11,313 nt of DNA from Pseudomonadota bacterium (GTDB lineage: Bacteria; Pseudomonadota; Alphaproteobacteria; Acetobacterales; Acetobacteraceae), in the NCBI GenBank assembly GCA_021805485.1, contig JAJZFF010000682.1, forward strand, positions 1 to 11,313, given 5' to 3'. Both the position numbers and the translations under genes were made by a program. The notes beneath the pieces were generated by a model. That model searched no databases, was not told the DNA's origin, and saw nothing but the letters and a program-made list of their open reading frames with translations. Below are positions 6,852 to 11,313 of the stretch, one piece after another. The number at the start of each line of letters is the position of its first letter. Positions within the stretch are counted from its first letter, which is position 1.

Positions 6852-7013
6852 TTGGCTGCATACTCCTCTCACTGGCGGCGGCCTTGCCATCAGGGCCGCA
6901 AAACGGGTGCCGCGCCCGACTCGCGCCGCGCGGCGGGCCGCTATAGCATAGGGTCCAAGGGCGGCGAAAGCCTTTCCCAGCCCGCGCGCCCTGGTTTCGA
7001 TCACGGACTCGTC
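6852..7013. promoter_or_regulatory. Divergent promoter region of rpsU and def
   Basis: 162 bases with no gene. The palindrome GCTATAGC (6940-6947) gives a TATAGC hexamer on both strands, a reasonable -10 for either direction: about 80 bases ahead of rpsU and about 60 ahead of def. I find no convincing -35 for either reading (a minus-strand TTGGAC is too close). The remainder is GC-rich. The promoter call is therefore an inference from position and this single AT-rich island. Confidence 0.35.
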
Positions 7014-7556
7014 ATGGCCATCCTCAAGATCGCCCGCATGGGCCACCCTGTGTTGCTGCGGCGGGCCGACCCGGTCGACCATCCGGGTGCGGCGGAGATC
7101 CGCCGCCTGGTCGCCGATATGATCGAGACCATGCAGGATGCCGGCGGCATCGGCCTGGCGGCGCCGCAGGTGCACGTGCCGCTGCGCCTGTTCGTTTTCC
7201 AGGTACCACCCGGGCGGAGCAGTGGCGAGCCCGACGATCAGCCGACTTCGGTCCGGGTCCTGATCAATCCGGTGGTCGAGCCGGTGGGCGAGGATGTCCG
7301 TTTGCGCTGGGAGGGGTGCCTGTCCATTCCTGGCCTGCGGGGGGCGGTGGCCCCGCCCTGGCGCGTGCGCTACCAGGGTGTGGACTGCGACGGCGTTCCA
7401 GTGGCGGCCGAGGCGGCCGGCCTCCACGCCGGGGTGGTCCAGCACGAAACCGACCATCTCGATGGGGTCCTCTACACGATGCGCATGCCCGATCTCTCGC
7501 TGCTCGGCTTCACCGAGGAAATGGCGCGGTTCGCCGCGCCGGGCGCGCAGATATGA
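7014..7556 (+). CDS. def: Peptide deformylase
   Basis: 180 residues. Removes the formyl group from the N-terminal methionine of nascent proteins in the cytoplasm, using a bound metal (Fe or Ni/Zn). All three family motifs are intact: GIGLAAPQV (45-53), EGCLS (100-104; C102 binds metal) and QHETDHLDG (143-151; H144 and H148 bind metal, E145 is catalytic). The N-terminus [14 protein letters not shown] matches a group of deformylases I recall in Rhodospirillales. Between motifs 1 and 2 there is a Gly/Asp/Ser-rich insert (about 65-79). The start ATG at 7014 fits homologues, although the ribosome site is weak; the frame stays open upstream through the antisense of yifB, which is not coding. Its stop overlaps the start of the COQ9 gene (ATGA), showing an operon. 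Whether it is the only deformylase of the genome cannot be told here. Confidence 0.95.
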   Translation: MAILKIARMGHPVLLRRADPVDHPGAAEIRRLVADMIETMQDAGGIGLAAPQVHVPLRLFVFQVPPGRSSGEPDDQPTSVRVLINPVVEPVGEDVRLRWEGCLSIPGLRGAVAPPWRVRYQGVDCDGVPVAAEAAGLHAGVVQHETDHLDGVLYTMRMPDLSLLGFTEEMARFAAPGAQI

Positions 7557-8185
7557 GCGTCGCCCCCGAGCGCAGCCCGGAGCGGGACGCAGCGCTGGCC
7601 GCGCTGCTGGCGCAGTCGCCGTTTCCCGGTTGGAGCCCGGCCGCTCTCGGCGCGGTGCTCAAGGCCGAGGGCGGGTTCGCCGAGGATGCCGCGCTCCTGT
7701 TCCCGGATGGCGCGGCGGGGCTGGTCGAGGCCTTCGCCGATCTGATCGACCGGCAGATGGTGGCGCGGGCCGAGGCGACCGGGCTGGAGACGATGCGCGT
7801 CAGCGCGCGGGTGCGGGCGCTGATCGTCGCCCGGCTGGCGGTGCTGGCACCGCACAAGGAGGCGGCGCGCCGGGCGCTGGCCGTGCTCGCCCTGCCAGTC
7901 AACGCCCGGGTGGCGGCGCGCTGCGCGGCCCGGACCGCCGACGTGGTCTGGCACGCGGCCGGCGATCAGGCGGTCGATTTCAGCTGGTACACCAAGCGGG
8001 CCATTCTGGCCGGGGTGATCACGGCGACTTTGCTCTTTTGGCTGCAGGATGCGAGCGAGGACGATGCCGCGACGATCGGCTTTCTCGACCGCCGGCTGGC
8101 CGGGGTGCGCCGTGTCGGCGAGATTCGCCAGCGACTGAGCGGAGCGCTCGCCCGGCTGCAGCCGCGCTTTCTTCGGGAGATCTGA
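7553..8185 (+). CDS. COQ9 family ubiquinone biosynthesis protein
   Basis: 210 residues. COQ9 proteins have a TetR-like fold without DNA binding; they bind lipid or quinone intermediates and in mitochondria present them to the hydroxylase COQ7. Seen: a helical N-terminal part (about 10-100) and the typical COQ9 block from about 105 to 185, including [13 protein letters not shown] (107-119), DVVWHAAGD (130-138), [13 protein letters not shown] (143-155) and the following [20 protein letters not shown] (163-182), the membrane-facing amphipathic region. The start ATG at 7553 overlaps the def stop by four bases, so translation is coupled to def. No other ubiquinone gene is in the window. The gene is one of the better markers that this is an alphaproteobacterium, since COQ9 is largely confined to that group and to mitochondria. 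Confidence 0.93.
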   Translation: MSVAPERSPERDAALAALLAQSPFPGWSPAALGAVLKAEGGFAEDAALLFPDGAAGLVEAFADLIDRQMVARAEATGLETMRVSARVRALIVARLAVLAPHKEAARRALAVLALPVNARVAARCAARTADVVWHAAGDQAVDFSWYTKRAILAGVITATLLFWLQDASEDDAATIGFLDRRLAGVRRVGEIRQRLSGALARLQPRFLREI

Positions 8186-8216
8186 TCCGCGTCACCCAGG
8201 CTTGAGCCAGCGCGGG

Positions 8217-8245
8217 CTTGAGCGGACCAGGGTGGATGCCAATGT
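8217..8245 (+). promoter_or_regulatory. Possible RpoH (heat-shock sigma) promoter of clpB
   Basis: CTTGAG (8217-8222) is followed after 16 bases by CCAATGT (8239-8245), close to the sigma32-type pattern CTTGAA plus CCCATNT. It lies about 75 bases ahead of the clpB start, within the 135-base spacer after COQ9. A second CTTGAGC is found 16 bases upstream (8201). clpB is a classic RpoH target, which supports the call, but the match is imperfect and no start site is known. Confidence 0.45.
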
Positions 8246-8320
8246 CGTCAGGGAAAGGGTGTCACCGTCGCCTCGCGAGGGGCGGTGCGCTTGGTTGCCT
8301 CGTACGACAGGGACATCGCC

Positions 8321-10903
<2,583 letters not shown>

Positions 10904-10908
10904 GGATG

Positions 10909-10942
10909 AGCGGCGCCGGTGGCTTGGCCCACCGGCGCCGCT
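10909..10942 (+). terminator. Strong GC-rich hairpin after clpB
   Basis: A perfect 14-base-pair stem, AGCGGCGCCGGTGG (10909-10922) with CCACCGGCGCCGCT (10929-10942), around a 6-base loop CTTGGC. It begins 5 bases after the clpB stop. No T tract follows, so it is probably a terminator of the GC-rich type or a 3'-end barrier; it would also insulate the rRNA promoter downstream. Confidence 0.75.
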
Positions 10943-11123
10943 GCCAGCCCGGGCCCAGTGGGGCGGGCCATGCAGTTTCCGCATGGCTTCACTGCGCGCA
11001 CTTACGCCGCGTGCTCGGCCGCCTCCGGGTTCACGGCGGTTCAGACAGACGATTGATGTATATGGGAATCTCCGCCCCGATCCGGGCTGGCGCCGGGGCT
11101 GGAGCAAGCGCGAAAATCGGGCG
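10943..11123. other. Gene-free spacer between clpB and the rRNA promoter
   Basis: I see no coding sequence, tRNA or repeat element here. A 7-base-pair hairpin, GCCATGC (10967-10973) with GCATGGC (10981-10987) and a 7-base loop, may add to termination after clpB. An A-rich patch CGAAAATC (11111-11118) just upstream of the rRNA promoter could act as a modest UP element. Confidence 0.5.
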
Positions 11124-11152
11124 TTGACACCACTCGCTGCGCTGCGTAAAAG
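11124..11152 (+). promoter_or_regulatory. rRNA operon promoter
   Basis: A perfect -35 TTGACA (11124-11129) and a -10 TAAAAG (11147-11152) with the optimal 17-base spacer. The bases after the -10 (CCGCGCC, 11153-11159) make a GC-rich discriminator, the hallmark of promoters under stringent (ppGpp/DksA) control. Transcription would start near 11159. Context, with boxA downstream, identifies it as an rrn promoter. Confidence 0.8.
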
Positions 11153-11158
11153 CCGCGC

Positions 11159-11313
11159 CTCGCCGATGGTTGATCGAGCGGGGCCGCCGCAGGGCGGTTA
11201 GTTCTTTGAAATTGGAATCTGGATGGAAGGGATACGTTGGCGGTGCCCTTGGCTTGTTTTGTTATCCTGACGGGTAGCGGGACGGGTGGTTTAGGGCTGT
11301 TGTTTTGGTTTCG
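11159..11313 (+). ncRNA. rRNA operon leader (boxB-boxA), cut off before 16S rRNA
   Basis: This transcribed leader carries a small boxB-like hairpin, CCGCC (11184-11188) with GGCGG (11193-11197), followed by boxA GTTCTTTGAAA (11201-11211), where the Nus factors load to form the rRNA antitermination complex. The next bases, GGAAGGGATACGTTGG (11224-11239), match the wording I remember from Acetobacteraceae and relatives upstream of 16S. The last 60 bases become G/T-rich and probably form part of the RNase III processing stem. The mature 16S start (expected AGAGTTTGATC) is not reached. The left boundary is the predicted start of transcription. Confidence 0.8.

Noticed and set aside
5457..7013. 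N-terminal two thirds of a 699-codon plus-strand frame
   Set aside because: Only the last 180 codons (peptide deformylase) are real; the rest is antisense to yifB and rpsU.
11059..11064. TATATG as a second rRNA promoter -10
   Set aside because: No -35 at a workable distance: the nearest TTCACG and TTCAGA are 23 and 13 bases away.

Overview
The window is a strongly GC-rich stretch of chromosome from an alphaproteobacterium. The evidence is a COQ9-type ubiquinone protein, an alphaproteobacterial-style S21 (its reading starts with MQVLVRDNN), a peptide deformylase of the [14 protein letters not shown] type, and the start of an rRNA operon leader at the right end. The wording of the deformylase and the rRNA leader suggests Rhodospirillales, probably Acetobacteraceae. 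That placement rests on remembered sequence similarity, not on a search. Almost every base is accounted for by ordinary chromosomal genes. I see no transposase, integrase, CRISPR array, toxin-antitoxin pair or phage gene.

Left region (1-2983): a minus-strand operon of an AtuD-like acyl-CoA dehydrogenase followed 8 bases later by an acyl-CoA carboxylase carboxyltransferase subunit that runs off the left edge. A divergent TetR-family regulator lies on the other side of a 98-base spacer. This layout resembles the acyclic terpene (citronellol/geraniol) or branched acyl-CoA catabolic clusters, with the TetR protein as probable local repressor.

Middle region (3097-6449): a small exported or membrane-anchored protein of unknown function overlaps by four bases the start of a chemoreceptor. 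The receptor has a membrane-embedded sensor of about six helices and no HAMP domain. These two genes are the least ordinary part of the window. They converge on a YifB/ComM-family AAA+ ATPase gene, with only 12 bases between the stop codons.

Right region (6648-11313): rpsU (minus) is divergent from a two-gene operon of peptide deformylase and COQ9, whose reading frames overlap as ATGA. clpB follows after a 135-base spacer that contains a possible heat-shock (RpoH) promoter, and it ends at a strong hairpin. After about 180 bases with no gene there is a good sigma70-type promoter with a GC-rich discriminator, a boxB-like hairpin and a boxA element: the leader of an rRNA operon. The 16S gene itself would begin just beyond the right edge.

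The right-hand genes form a housekeeping and growth block (translation, N-terminal processing, quinone synthesis, protein disaggregation, rRNA). The left-hand genes are catabolic and sensory. I did not find a convincing new system. The exported protein plus chemoreceptor pair is the best candidate for follow-up.
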